Of a stretch of DNA of 64,000 bases, positions 1 to 11,710 are shown piece after piece (within the stretch, counting starts at the first letter, position 1; each line of letters starts with the position of its first letter). The stretch spans positions 62,001 through 126,000 of the forward strand of contig JADFUC010001850.1 of NCBI GenBank assembly GCA_019722365.1, in the 5' to 3' direction. The notes beneath the pieces are model-generated. The model saw nothing but the letters and a program-made list of their open reading frames with translations, was not told the DNA's origin and ran no database searches. A program made the translations under genes and the position numbers. Origin of the DNA: Lithospermum erythrorhizon (taxonomy: Eukaryota > Streptophyta > Magnoliopsida > Boraginales > Boraginaceae).

Positions 1-390
1 ATCTTGATGTCTCCATGCTTGATTACATTTGCTTAGTAACCCAACTTAGAAAGCACGTAGGCTTGTTGATGAAAAATAAATAAATAAATAAAATAATTAC
101 TCGGATAATTCGTTTCTGGCCGAATAAGCGGTTTTCGGCGTATTTTAAATAAAAATACAAAACTAGGTCATATCAATATATCCCTTTTGCATTCTCATTG
201 CAATGTATATAAGGTAAAAATAAATTACATAAACTATTTATTTATAAAATATACATTTAATATAGAAAGGAAATAATCATGCAATAAATGAATACCCATG
301 TAAAAATATATAATCAAAATTAATTCATACAGATAAATAAAAAATGTGTTCAATAACTATTACAATAATTATTTTATGCATATATAATAA
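1..390. repeat. Left arm of a long inverted repeat
   Basis: This AT-rich stretch matches the reverse complement of 5675-6040 over nearly its whole length with small indels. Shared landmarks include the string AAAACTAGGTCATATCAATA (near 160-180) and ATAATTATTTTATGCATAT (near 366-384). The arm runs to the window's left edge, so its true outer end is not visible. It could be a terminal inverted repeat or two opposed copies of one LTR. I cannot decide which. Confidence 0.75.
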
Positions 391-1734
391 TATAAATACT
401 TGCAAGTAATTATATTTATTATATATTCAATAACTAGATACGTTATTATATTAATAAATAAATAACTAAAGGTTAATTATTAACAAGGATAATTGAATTA
501 ATAAAATTGATTTCCAAATTAAATAATTACAATTACCATAATTTAATATATGATATTTATTCATCAAAACCTGAAATTGAATTACCACAATTCTTGAAAA
601 ACCTAAAACTAGGGTTTAAAACAGATTGAGCTTTTTTCAAAAACCCTACGCGCATAAGATGATCATGATTAGATGGTCAAACGTGGCCCCACATAGACAT
701 GCACCACCCTAGTCCCTAAGGGGAGGCAGTCAGCTTTACAAGGTGGCGTGTTCGATTTTGGTAATTAATTCAGGTTTAATTTAATCTTTCAAAAACATTT
801 TTTTTGAAGGCCTTAAACTTCTCAAAAATTACGATTTTTTCTGAGAAAATGATTTTCATATTCTTAAAATTTTTTAATTAGATTTTTGAAAAAATATATT
901 ATAGAAATTAATTATGAAATTTCTAAATTATTAAAAACTTTCTTATTTCGAAAATAGATAATAAATACTTAAAAATTCCAAATTTTGAATGAAGTTCTCT
1001 ACAACATCGTTTAGAAAAAAATTATTAATAAAAACTTTGAGTTTAAGCTTCTTTTAAATACAATTAACTTTTTAATTACCTAATTAAAAGCAATTGTAAA
1101 CTCTTTTAAACCTAATTCATCACTTGAATATATAGACACACAAAGCCTGTCAATACAACGTTAACAAATTAAATGGCTCGTTTAATTTAATTAACTCTTT
1201 AAGTAAATTAAACTCTAATGAGTTATTAATAAGTAACTAACAAGTCACTAACGAGCTTAACTAGTCAATCAATTAATTGAACTTGCAAGTTAATTAATTC
1301 GGTTTAATCCAATTTATATTTACACTAAAGTATTAAAATTCTCGATTGAATCTCGTTCAACTCTCAATTTAGCAAGCACAGTTTAATTTCATTCATGAAA
1401 TAAAACTTCAGCGATCGTATGTGTGATACTTTGAAACCATATAATAGCGAGATGTATAATAATAATAAATGTCCATTATTATTATTATACCCGGTAATAC
1501 ATGGGAACTAAATGTCTATACGATATTATCATGAGAACCCGACTAGTAATTCACAGTACTATATTGAACCATAGTTTTAGTAATCTCATTGAACTAAAGT
1601 AGTAAATGAATTGCTACAACAATTGTCTTAACAGTTATAATTAATGAAACCAATATTCATTGATTTCGAACACACCGACATAATAAATGACCTCAGGCGA
1701 TATGGTTAGCATGCATTGTCCGGTGTTTTTTCTA
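391..1734. other. AT-rich non-coding stretch
   Basis: No credible coding frame, RNA gene or clear repeat is visible. The sequence is strongly AT-rich, with several TTAATTAA-like runs around 1080-1300. It may continue the repeat that begins at position 1, but I found no second copy in this window. Confidence 0.5.
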
Positions 1735-2430
1735 TGATAGAATTGATATATTGGGGAGACCTCCAGGAAACACGGAGGCAAGGAGGTATACCATTGGCGG
1801 TAGACTACTTCACTAAATGGGTAGAGATCAAGTCATTCGCCCATTGAGGATCGGGAAGCAGTGTACCCAGTTCTTGAGGAAATCTTCACCAGTTCGGGGA
1901 GCCACGGGTGTTGGTCATCGATAATTGCAGTTCATGGTGGGAGGATTGAGGATTTATAGTATATGGGGAGTTGGATATAGAACACGGTTGTCTCCGTGTC
2001 ATATCCCCAGTAATAGGCGAGGTGGAAGTGATGGCGAGTAATTTTCAAAGGGTGTCAAGCGGCTCCCGGGGAGGAGGAGGGGGCCTCGGTTTGGTGTATG
2101 GATCTAATGCCCTATTGCCGCGGAGATACACTTAGAGAGGCTGGTATCAACTTGGACATGTTGGAGGAAAAAATGCGTGCGGTTCATGTAGCCTAGCATA
2201 AAGTGAGGTAACCGCTTCGCTACAACAAAAGGTCGAGCCTGATTCACGGTGGGAGATACGTTCACCAACACGACAAGCATCCGCTCATGGGAAGCCCAGC
2301 GAGGAGTCCCCACGGGAGGCCTATACCTTCTTGAGAGGCGTGGGGGCGATCCGCATAGGCCCAGGAAACCCTTGAAGGGCCCTAGGTGCCGTGCTCATAG
2401 AATGAATGCCACCTGAGAAAATACTACATG
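1735..2430 (+). pseudogene. Gypsy retrotransposon integrase relic (TAT/Athila-like)
   Basis: The plus strand carries a broken integrase C-terminal region of a Ty3/Gypsy polyprotein. Visible pieces are VDYFTKWVEIKSF near 1800-1840, LVYGSNALLP near 2091-2120, a stretch with LDMLEEKMRAVHVA near 2153-2190 and a weak match to the HLRKYY end near 2405-2430. The order and spacing fit the integrase of TAT/Athila-type elements, where the polyprotein ends just after such a motif. Stops and frameshifts break the frame repeatedly, so it is dead. No upstream reverse transcriptase is visible. Confidence 0.7.
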
Positions 2431-5189
2431 TAAGCCCGTTCTTGTTATATGCTTCATTATGAAATAAAAAGACTTGATTCATTTAAAATTGTCTCGAGTA
2501 TTCAAAATTTCTATGTTTGTAAGTATCAATTATTCATTTGAAGCGAGACCAAACTCTGATGGTATAAATCTATCTAAATGTTTGAGTATATCCTACCGCC
2601 CGAGTGATCAGAGAACCAAATCCCCTTGCGTTAGACTAGGAGGAGGTTCTAGGTAAAGGAATCGGTTTGTCCCACCCCTATCGCGGAAGGTGCCAGCATC
2701 TATACTCGCCATTGATGGGTGTGGGACTCGGGTTCTGAAGTTGAGCAGTCCGATGGTGGCCCGGCACTAATGTGGCGGCATCTCCTGACTACGGAGGTAA
2801 GGCTGGTAGCCTAAATATAACCTTAGAAGGGGGTGAATAATGTTTTACGTTAAGCTTCTAGATTTTTCGGGTTTTAATCAAATATAGCGGAAATAACAAC
2901 TATGTGGATATAAATTGGTGATTAATCAACTACCCAAACTCGAGAATGATTAGTCCAAGTGTTGCCTGATAAATATATAATCCAGCTTGAAATAAAGAAA
3001 GACTTGAAAGTAAAAGATAAGGAGCAGAGCGATACAAAGATTTTAAGAGCTTCCCCGGTTCCCCTAGTGGTCGACACTTAGAAACCAACCTCGGGATTTG
3101 GTAATGATAACTAGGCTGTGAAATTGTTTGATTACAGACGAAACTTCTCTGAGGGTATTATCAAACACCTGAGCTACAACTAAGTGACCCAAACTCCAAG
3201 CCAGAATTTCAACTCTAATCAGCTTGAATAGGAACAAAGACACCGCTCTTAGGATTTCACTCTACTACTCCAAACAAGAATAGCAACCCTATGCTACACC
3301 ACACAAGAATTTCTCAACCAATCACAATATCGAATAAAGATTACAATAATCACACAAATGGAAACTCTATTGAGATATTGCAAAGTAGTGATGAGAGTTG
3401 ACTTTTTAATCTATTTTGACTTTTTAGAGAATTTTAAGATTCAAAGCAATTGCAAAAAGTAGGTCAAAAATAGAATGATTTAGTATTTATAGGTAGCTAA
3501 AATAGGCAATCACCAGCTTGAGGACTTGGCTTGGACTTAACTCCTTATCAAGTCCGCCGTAAGAAATAACGGATCTATTTTGTACCCCAAGCGGGACTGG
3601 GCAGGGAGCTAAATCCCCTTTAGGTCCCGTTTAACCTTAATGGAAAAGTCAAACCTACGCCCGAGGCAGACTGTGCGGGACCTATCTCCGTTCGGCCCCG
3701 TTTCAACGAAATGGTTCGGTTGTGTCGACGGAATTTAGCTCCCGTTTCGGGCCCTTTCGGATTAAGTTCAGCTTTTTCCAATCGAAACGACGTTAATTCA
3801 AGTTTGATCCAAAACTTTGACGTTATTCGAACTCAACCAAGATGACACAAAGTCATATCAACTTGACCATAGAGCGGATCAATCTAGTATGGATTTATTC
3901 AACAAGGTTAAATACTAGCCACGACTTTGGGTGAAAACAAATTAACTTAAAAAAAGTCAAATCCTCTAAACAACTAAGCAATAAAACAATACGAGAAACC
4001 TTACGAACACCTTTAAATACACAACTACTCGGTTTGGCGTTTGGCTTGACTCCTCTCAAGTCCACGATCCCGATCATGAGCTTCAACCCAAGATGCGAAG
4101 CGAACCCCGACTTCTCTTGTACAAAACACACTAGTTGGCTCACACCATGGGTCCATTCTTTGTTATCATTAAAAGAAAATATGAGCTAGTGACCTACTAG
4201 TCAAAAGACAGCCATGGCCCTCACTGCCTCTGGCGGGAAGCACGTGCGGCTCGGTGCAGCATCTTCTCCTTTGAGCCCTCCTGGGAGTCTTGATCCAGTA
4301 GTGCAATATCCTAGGGGTGGTTGTTGGACTCGAGACGAAGACCATGGAGCTCCTGCTCCAAAGCCTCTACCTTGGCTTAGTTCTTTGCCAGGGTCGGGGG
4401 TAGGTTGGTATAGGTGGCTGACGTTTCACTCATGAGGCCTGAAGTGGGCGGCCTAGAAAAGAAACAAGGAGTGGTGAAGTTATCAAGTAAGAGAGGCATG
4501 CAAAGAAAGTTGCATAAAATCAGGAAATAAATGAAATACGGCCACAGTCGAAACCTCGTGAGGGCACGGAGGCAGGCTCGGCCCCAGCCATCCTTTGCGT
4601 AACCCTTGGTCCGGGAGGGAAAAGGGCATCATGCATGGCCTTGTCTGGAAAAGGCCTTGGCGATAGGAGACCCACGACGGGCCTAGCGAAGACAAGGAAG
4701 GGGAGGAGACAAGAAAGGAAGCGAACACTCGCTCCCCCTGCCCGATTTCAACACATTTAAGGGTGGGGGAAGGGGAAGGCCCCCTAGGGACAGTGCGTTT
4801 GTACGAGCCATGACAAAGGAAAGACACTACGTGGGGAGCAGAGAAGGAGTTTTAAGCGAAGGTGAAGAAATCGCGCAAAGAATTGTAGATGAAGAAAGCC
4901 TCTTCCTTTGTGATATATGAAGAGGGGTTGTGCCTTTTCAAATTCAAGGATTGGCGATAATGAAGAAAGAAAGGCGCGCATGTAAAGTCGCATCTAATGA
5001 TGACCCAAATATGAAATGGCACCAGCATCCTTGGGGAGCAAAAGGTGCTTAACATATTCATGTAAATGTTAGGGCACTGTTTGGTGTAAGCCCCCCGCCA
5101 TCACCACGTATTTCGGATCGACCCATAGAAAATGGCCGGAGTGCAGGGCAAATGATAATCCCATAAATAAATGGCTGATAGAGAGACGT
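2431..5189. other. Unclassified, probably decayed repeat sequence
   Basis: No gene can be supported here. The block starting near 2815 has an LTR-like look (CCTTAGAAGGGGGTGAATA, then AT-rich sequence). The block 4440-5100 has higher GC. The short open frames present overlap each other in several frames without family resemblance. It probably consists of relics associated with the flanking Gypsy pieces. Confidence 0.4.
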
Positions 5190-5672
5190 TACTTGAATTG
5201 GGCCCTCGAAAATGGATCGGGGAGCAAGAATAAGTCATGAATAAATGAACACGGACCACACGGGTGAGCCCGAGTGCAAGATCCAATTTAAAGGGTTGAG
5301 TTGTCGGCTTCGGTAAGAAGAGGAGAGTCACTTGAGGATTAACGGCTTAGTTCGGCTCAATTAAGGTGACAATTAAGATAAAGTAATTACTCGGTCCATA
5401 ATGAGCCACAAATCGTGTCCCGGAAATAAAGGAGCCATCGAGGCCGATCCAAGGTAACGGTCCGCATAGACTATAAAAGGTAAACTTTGAGGACAAGTTC
5501 ACTTTGACACCAAAATCCTCTCTTTTAGAAACTAAGCTCTTTCGATCATTTACTGACTTGATCGTCGTAGTGTTTCCGGCCGGGCAACCGGTCCTTGTTC
5601 TTTAGGAGCTCCCATTTGGACCAAGGCGTACAACTTGAAAGATTTGTGATCTGGCCCACTACCGAAACCGGA
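5190..5672 (+). repeat. LTR-like block with TATA box
   Basis: This block is homologous, in inverse orientation, to 54150-54725. Shared strings include AATGGATCGGGGA near 5211, AAGGTGACAATTAAG near 5363 (AAGGTGGCAATTAAG in the other copy) and GAAAGATTTGTGATCTG near 5637. A TATA-like CTATAAAAGG lies near 5471, followed by a pyrimidine-richer leader, as expected for an LTR promoter and transcript start. Two dispersed copies, the TATA box and the nearby Gypsy integrase relic suggest a Gypsy-type LTR. The internal region of this copy is not evident. Confidence 0.6.
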
Positions 5673-5674
5673 CC

Positions 5675-6040
5675 AGATTATCACATATGCATAAAATAAT
5701 TATTGAACCCAATTTTGTATATATTAATTAATTTGAATTATATATATTTGCATGGATATTCATTAATTGCATGATTTATTTTCTTTCCTCATTTAATGTA
5801 TATTTAATAAATACATATTTATGTGATTTATTTTTGCCTTATTAGGAATGGAAATGAGATATATTGATATGACCTAGTTTTGTATTTTATTTTAAATATG
5901 ATGGACCTTTATTAGTTAATAGCGACCCAGGTAGGTCGTGTTATTTATTTTTATTTTATTTATTTATTTTTCACCCTAAGCATGCATGTTGTCTTAGTTG
6001 GTTAGTAATAAATGTACTCTTGTAGAGCATTGAAGATGGT
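5675..6040. repeat. Right arm of a long inverted repeat
   Basis: This is the reverse-complement partner of 1-390. It contains TGATATGACCTAGTTTTGTA near 5865-5885, the mirror of the left arm. The arms lie about 5.3 kb apart and enclose the Gypsy integrase relic and the LTR-like block. Several small indels separate the arms, so this is not a recent assembly artefact of identical sequence. Confidence 0.75.
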
Positions 6041-6714
6041 TTCACCAAAGACAACGCGAAACTTGGAGTTTCTAGAAATTTGAGAATCTGAGCCTTCAAC
6101 TTTGTAGGGTGTTGTAATAGGGTCTTATATTAAATTACACTTTGAAAAGATGTTGTAATAGGTCTATTTTATTTTTGGGTAAATATCATATATATCTCCT
6201 GATGTGTATTATTTATTTTATTTTCATGATGTGCATATTACTTGAGTATGTGTTGTATAACATGTTAAATAAATATCAAATAATATTAATCTCACCACTA
6301 AAATTTAAACAACGTATCAAGCCAATTTTAAAGTTGTGCAACTTATCACGGCTACTAGCTGGGCATACTGTGATGGTAGGTGTACTAGTGTCGTGATAGG
6401 TATGACGATGGATCATGTTGAAGTGATTTCCACTAATGTTGTTGGCTCGGTGATACAATTGTTAGGTAGCATCCTATAGGAATGCTAGTAACACAAGAGT
6501 TATGTCATGGTTACATAATTGGTTAGTTAACCTACTACTGTGTTAGCTTTTCAAAATGTATGCAGTATTGTTGTTTGAAATCCCAGCATAGTAAATCTTG
6601 CATTTTGTGAGATTTTGAGTATTGGTATTACTTTACAATTTATTTTGTAAGTGTTAACATGATATATTACTAAACTGTTATATTTTACATAGTTATTCTT
6701 GTAGAATTGAATGG
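6041..6714. other. Non-coding stretch before the Copia relic
   Basis: AT-rich sequence without a supported gene. It may contain the degraded leader or LTR of the Copia relic that follows. I could not find a second copy of it in the window. Confidence 0.4.
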
Positions 6715-8950
6715 CTACCCATACAACACCTAAACACTCGCTTCGATCTACACTTGAAAAGTGTAAGCTTACAACTCGAACTTTGATGTCTGGTCTCGAA
6801 ACTTGAGGATTGTTCTCAAGCAAGAGATAACATAATATGTCTTGAATACTAAGGTCCTACCTAGACCAAATGCACTGCTACTAATAAGGAAAAGGAAACC
6901 TATAGAAAGCACAAGTTTGATGTGGTAGATTTTCAATGTCTTATGTTAGCCAATATGGAACATGCGTTCCAAATCCAGTATGAAAAGTTGAAAGCATATG
7001 ACATGTACCACAACTCGATGAGTTATTCCAAAAGATGAAATAAAATATGACACTCATTATTTGTAAAGAATAGGAGCCGGGGCCTCTGAGCCCACATGTC
7101 ATTAAAATGATAGAAACTGATTGACATTCGACACCACAGGTGAGTGTGCTTCCCAGGCGGTTGTAGACCTCGTCTAAAATATCTTCCAAACAAATTCTCT
7201 CAGTTTAGTCATGAACTTCAATATACATATGTTGAGAGCTATCCTCTGAAATGAGCGCATAAGATGATCTCGAATGTTGAGATGAAAAGATTAAAGTTCC
7301 TACTTCTTCCATTTTGGTGGTCCAAAACAAGAAGAAGTTCAAGAAGAATAAGAAATTGTTAGCTGGCCAGGCTAAGCGTTCGGTGAAAGGAGGACAAGTG
7401 TCTGTGTGGGAACTGGGTCCTTGAAAGTCGACTTTATAAGAAGTTATTAGAAGATAGGAAGAATGGTTTAACAACCGCTCAACCTATAGGTATATATGTT
7501 ATTGAAGTTTGTAAAACTTCTAATTCTACCTCGTGGGTCTTGAACCTTGTTGTGGTTCTCGTATCACGTAAGTAATGTCTCTTGAGGAAGCGTAGGCAAG
7601 TAGAAGACTCAAAAGAGGAGAGATGGATCTACGAGTGAGGAATGGCTCGAAGGTTGCAGCCCTAGCAGAAGGATCCATTAGTTTAAATTTGCCTACGGGC
7701 CTTGTTTTTAATTTAAACAATGTTTACTGTGTGCCTACTATAAGTAGAAATATTATTTCCGTTTTGAATAATGAAGGCTTTTTATTTTCGATTGATCCCA
7801 ATGCATTTATGATCTCTTGGAATGGTATAATATATGGTAATGCATGTCTCAATAAGGTCTATGTTTAGACATCCATCGAGTAATATAACATTAATCTAAA
7901 AAAAGAATAAGTCTAACAACTTAAACCTACGTACCTATGGCATTGTAGGTGGGTCATATATGAAAAGCGTAGTAGAAACTTCCTCGATTGGAATACTTGA
8001 ATGTTTCGATTATGAATCATAAGATAAGTGTGGTCTTGTCTCTTTGGACAAAAATGATCAAGTAAGCCGCTTCCTTTGGATGCAATGAAGAAAGGAAGTA
8101 GAGTGATTTAGGGATCGCCTGCGCTAATATATGAGGGGCCAATGAACAGATCTGCAATAGATGGTTATAATTACTTCATTAGATTTACTGATGATTACAT
8201 TAAATTTACTAATGAATCCTTTGACAAATTTAAGAAATTTCAAAATGAAGTATAGAACCAATTGAACAAGAATATAAGATTCTTCGGTCTGACAGAGGAG
8301 GAGAATATTTGAGTCATCACTTCAATAGTCATCTTAGAGACTGTGGTATCGCTTCACAACTCATTCCAGCAGGAACGCCACAACATAGTGGCTTTTCTGA
8401 GAGGAAAAATCGAACCTTACTTGACATGGTTCGACCTATGATGAGTCTATCTAAACTACCATTTAATTTCTGGGAATATGCACTACAAAGCGAAGCACTC
8501 ACACTTAATAAATGTCCAACTAAATTAGTAGAGAAAATTCCTCATGAATTGTGGTTTGGGAAGTCTCCTAAGTTAGGTTTTATCAAGATTTGGGAATGTG
8601 AAACTTAAGTTAAGAAATTAACAAGAGATAAACTAGCACCCAAGTCTGATAAATGCTACTTTATTGGATATCCAAATGAAATTGTTGGTTACTATTTCTA
8701 CCTGAAGCATGAGAATCAAATATTTGTTGCTAGATCAGGAACATTCCTTGAAAAGGAATATCTATCCAGAAGGACTAGAAGTGAAGGTGTTCATCTTGAG
8801 GAAACTCAAGATGATGAAGCAACTGTCAATACACCCAATGTGGAGACTACTGATACACCACAAGAATTAGTGCCTTCTTACATAGAAGACCCTATTCTTG
8901 ATCCACAGGAAGTTGTGGAAGAATACATATTTAGTTCTTCTCCATCATAA
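6715..8950 (+). pseudogene. Copia retrotransposon relic: gag, protease and integrase, no reverse transcriptase
   Basis: The domains follow Ty1/Copia order. The gag start (LRSTLEKCKLT, then in another frame FDVWSRNLRIVLKQE) is near 6740-6830. Gag continues with CLMLANMEHAFQIQYEKLKA near 6939-6998. Protease-region sequence with FNLNNVYCVPTISRNIISV lies at 7623-7868. The integrase core lies near 8130-8610, with the SDRGGEY-type segment and GFSERKNRTLLDMV. The integrase tail with FIGYPNEIVGYYFY lies near 8610-8940. Frameshifts and stops (for example right after WECET near 8607) show it is inactive. Recognisable sequence stops near 8950, before the reverse transcriptase and RNase H expected in a full Copia pol, so the 3' half has been lost. 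No flanking LTR pair was found. Confidence 0.85.
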
Positions 8951-9486
8951 TTTGATCATTCTAAGAGATTATTCATATTTATTGACTCTAAATCTTGAGC
9001 TTCTAATTCTCCCTATTTCTTCATTGCTATCGTATTCATCCCAAATATAAACATAGGCAGATCTATCTAATCATGAGTTACCCTATTTCTATTCTTTATT
9101 TGTGCAACTTCAAAATTCGGATAACATGCTTTTGATAAAAAAAAGCCTTGTCTTTTCGAGTATGATTTATTTAAGGATGAAAAACACGATTTTACTCAAA
9201 AGTACATATGTATGTATTTTGTACGCCTTTTATACAGTAACATTATAAAAACCGAATGTTTTTTAAATATAATTCATTTAAGTACCAAAAACGCTTTTTT
9301 TATTTAAAGATACGTACGTACGGATTTTATACGGGTTTTATACGCGTACTTACTAACATGGTTCTAACTCATATGATGAAAATCATAATAACTTCTGAAA
9401 AATGAATTTATTTAATATTTTTCTTTCCTATATATTTCATTTATTTCCCTCAATCTTAAAATTAAAAATATGTATTAGTTTGATAT
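8951..9486. other. AT-rich spacer
   Basis: No gene is supported. A run with ACGTACGTACGG near 9311 and neighbouring ACGTA/TACG words is locally repetitive but short. Confidence 0.4.
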
Positions 9487-9715
9487 ATGTGTGGAACTTA
9501 CAGAGAAAATGGAACTATATAACAATACTTTGGAAAAAAAAAGAACTAAATATCCGCCATGAAAATACCAACAACCAAATTCTAGTAAATTCTGGCAGAT
9601 GGAGTCACGTTTGCATCTTTCTTTAAGCATTATTAAAATTTCTTTCCACGCCCAGTACTGGGACAACCGAGATTCGTGCGTTTCCGGGATAAACCACCTC
9701 GATCAAACACCACTG
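9487..9715 (-). repeat. Copia LTR fragment matching 17850-18060
   Basis: It shares GGAACTTACAGAGAAAATGG (9492-9511; also 17854-17873), AGATGGAGTCACGTTT and a final AAACCACCTC with the sequence at 17850-18060. Both copies begin with TGTG, as LTR ends do, and have the same orientation. I read it as the outer part of the 3' LTR of the minus-strand Copia element at 13554-17812. Homology stops near 9700, where the Gypsy-type LTR block begins. Confidence 0.65.
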
Positions 9716-11184
9716 AGTACTATAAGACCCGTCCCGAGCCAGAAGCACTTCTCTTTGACCATTTGAGATTTCTAAGGTTGGGACCGTCATCAACTTTGAA
9801 CTCGGAAGTCACCAGCGATGGATAACAACAAAAATGACTCGTTTTACATCATAAATAACACAATACAACTCGTCCATCGGGTGAACTAGCTTGACACTAC
9901 AACAAGCGAAAAGTAATAATATAAATCTGACATCAAGCAACGGGTTTTACAACTTCGATACAAGCGATTATTAAGTACAACAAAAACTCGAAGATAAAAA
10001 GTATATTTGTTGAGTCTTGAGCCACCATCTCCACCTCCAGGTGCCATTTACTCGGCCAAAGCATCTCGGTCATCCAGCAACAACCTAGGCATAAAACACG
10101 TAAAGGTAGGAAGACGGAGTCGGCTAGGGGCGAGTGAATATAAATATCACAGTTAACCCCACCTTATCATACAAACAAGGATAATTGAGTCCACTTACCT
10201 ATTTAAAAGACTATATACCTCAAAGAGTTATATTTTATATGCTACTCACCACAAGATAAATCTTTCCTTAATCGGCTTGAGGCCGATAACCCGCACGAGG
10301 TCAACAACCTACTCACAGTACACCATAATCACAAGAGATATCTCTCTATTTGTTATCTTTAGAAGTATAGCTAATTCCGATATAATATACAACTCAAACA
10401 TAGCCTGACTCAGCATTTCACATGACTTCGACGATTATCTTTAGTTCTGAGAAATTTTCTTCCAATTATGGCGTCATACACCTCCTATGACATACGAATG
10501 TTTATCATAAGAACCTCCAAATAGTTTCATTATCTTAATACAAGCTGAACAGCATTATATCTTAAATCAAGATAACTTAGAATGCAATTATCTACTTAAA
10601 TTCTTCATTTAGTCTCACGGAACTTATTCACCTGATAGTATCAGCGTCGTGGTTAGATCATAACATATACTAACTGCGTTTATCAACTTTCCACTATATA
10701 TACAAATAATGTCCTTGTCATCTGAAGTCCATGGTAAATGGGTTTCAATTTTTATATATGCTCAGATTATCTCATATTAACCCTTCAAATTTTAACCTTA
10801 GTTATAATGATTAATACCAACCTAGGATCACAAGAAAATCTAATAATATTATCAATAATGGCGAAGAGCCTAATTAGAGCATAATTTCGTCAAAGCGACA
10901 TCTAGTATAATCGGCCTGATATCCGCAACCAATAATGAGTCATAAAGCAGTCATACATAAAAAATTTAAACAACGTATCAGATCATAATACAAAGTCTCA
11001 ATAGGCACACCATCACATGAGAATAAAATCATAGAGACTCAACAACGACTATAACTCTAGTCATCGAGCCATCATCTGTCTCCTGTTATACCAACCTAAT
11101 GCGCATATGCTCAATCCGTCTACACAAATGGTAATCGCTAATAAGGCGCTCTTATACGTGGTATAAGGCCAACACCATCATGCA

Positions 11185-11440
11185 CCTGACAAAGTGATCA
11201 TAGATAATCACGCGCACTTATGCCGGTATGGGCCAGCGAGAATGCCGCGACGAAGTGATAATAGATCTCGCACAGCACTTATACCCGAAGTATAAGGCCA
11301 ACACCGACAATGCAACAAAGTGATAATAGATCTCGCTGGCCCTTATATGCCGAGAAGTATAAGGCCAGCAGAGCAATGCGCAGGGAAAGTGATAATAGAT
11401 CTCCGCGCGGCGCTTATGCAGTATAAGGCCAACGGCGTCA
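11185..11440. repeat. Tandem repeat, about 61-68 bp unit, four copies
   Basis: The core AAGTGATAATAGATCTC or a variant recurs at about 11191, 11252, 11317 and 11385. Each copy is followed by a GC-richer segment and GTATAAGGCCAACA. Spacing drifts from 61 to 68 bp. The array lies inside the Gypsy-type LTR block. Confidence 0.8.
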
Positions 11441-11624
11441 CGTATCACGCAAGGAAGGAGAGTCACCTAACCCCTAATCATCCCAACTATAGGGTCATAT
11501 CACTTAATACTCAAGTCACCTCAGAAGTCACGTATAACTCAACGACACCTCCCGACAGCCCAACTACTCATTCCCCGAGCAATATCAAAACCACGGCTAA
11601 GCGTCTATAATCAAAAATCAATCA

Positions 11625-11710
11625 GAATCGCCGGCAAGGCCACAGAAATACAGAAGTGCCGACAAGGCCACGGAACACAGAAATGCCGACAAGGCCACAG
11701 AACACAAGAA
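11625..11710. repeat. Short tandem repeat, about 28 bp unit, three copies
   Basis: GCCGACAAGGCCACGGAACAC and close variants occur three times in succession, separated by an AGAAAT or AGAAGT linker. It lies in the same LTR block as the larger array upstream. Confidence 0.75.

Noticed and set aside
2690..2810. Possible 5S rRNA-like segment (GTTCTGAAGTTGAGCAG)
   Set aside because: A short phrase resembles the middle of 5S rRNA, but the internal promoter boxes and the overall order do not match, and the length is wrong.
4483..5331. Several overlapping minus-strand frames of 69-114 codons
   Set aside because: They overlap one another in different frames, lack family resemblance and lie beside an LTR-like block.
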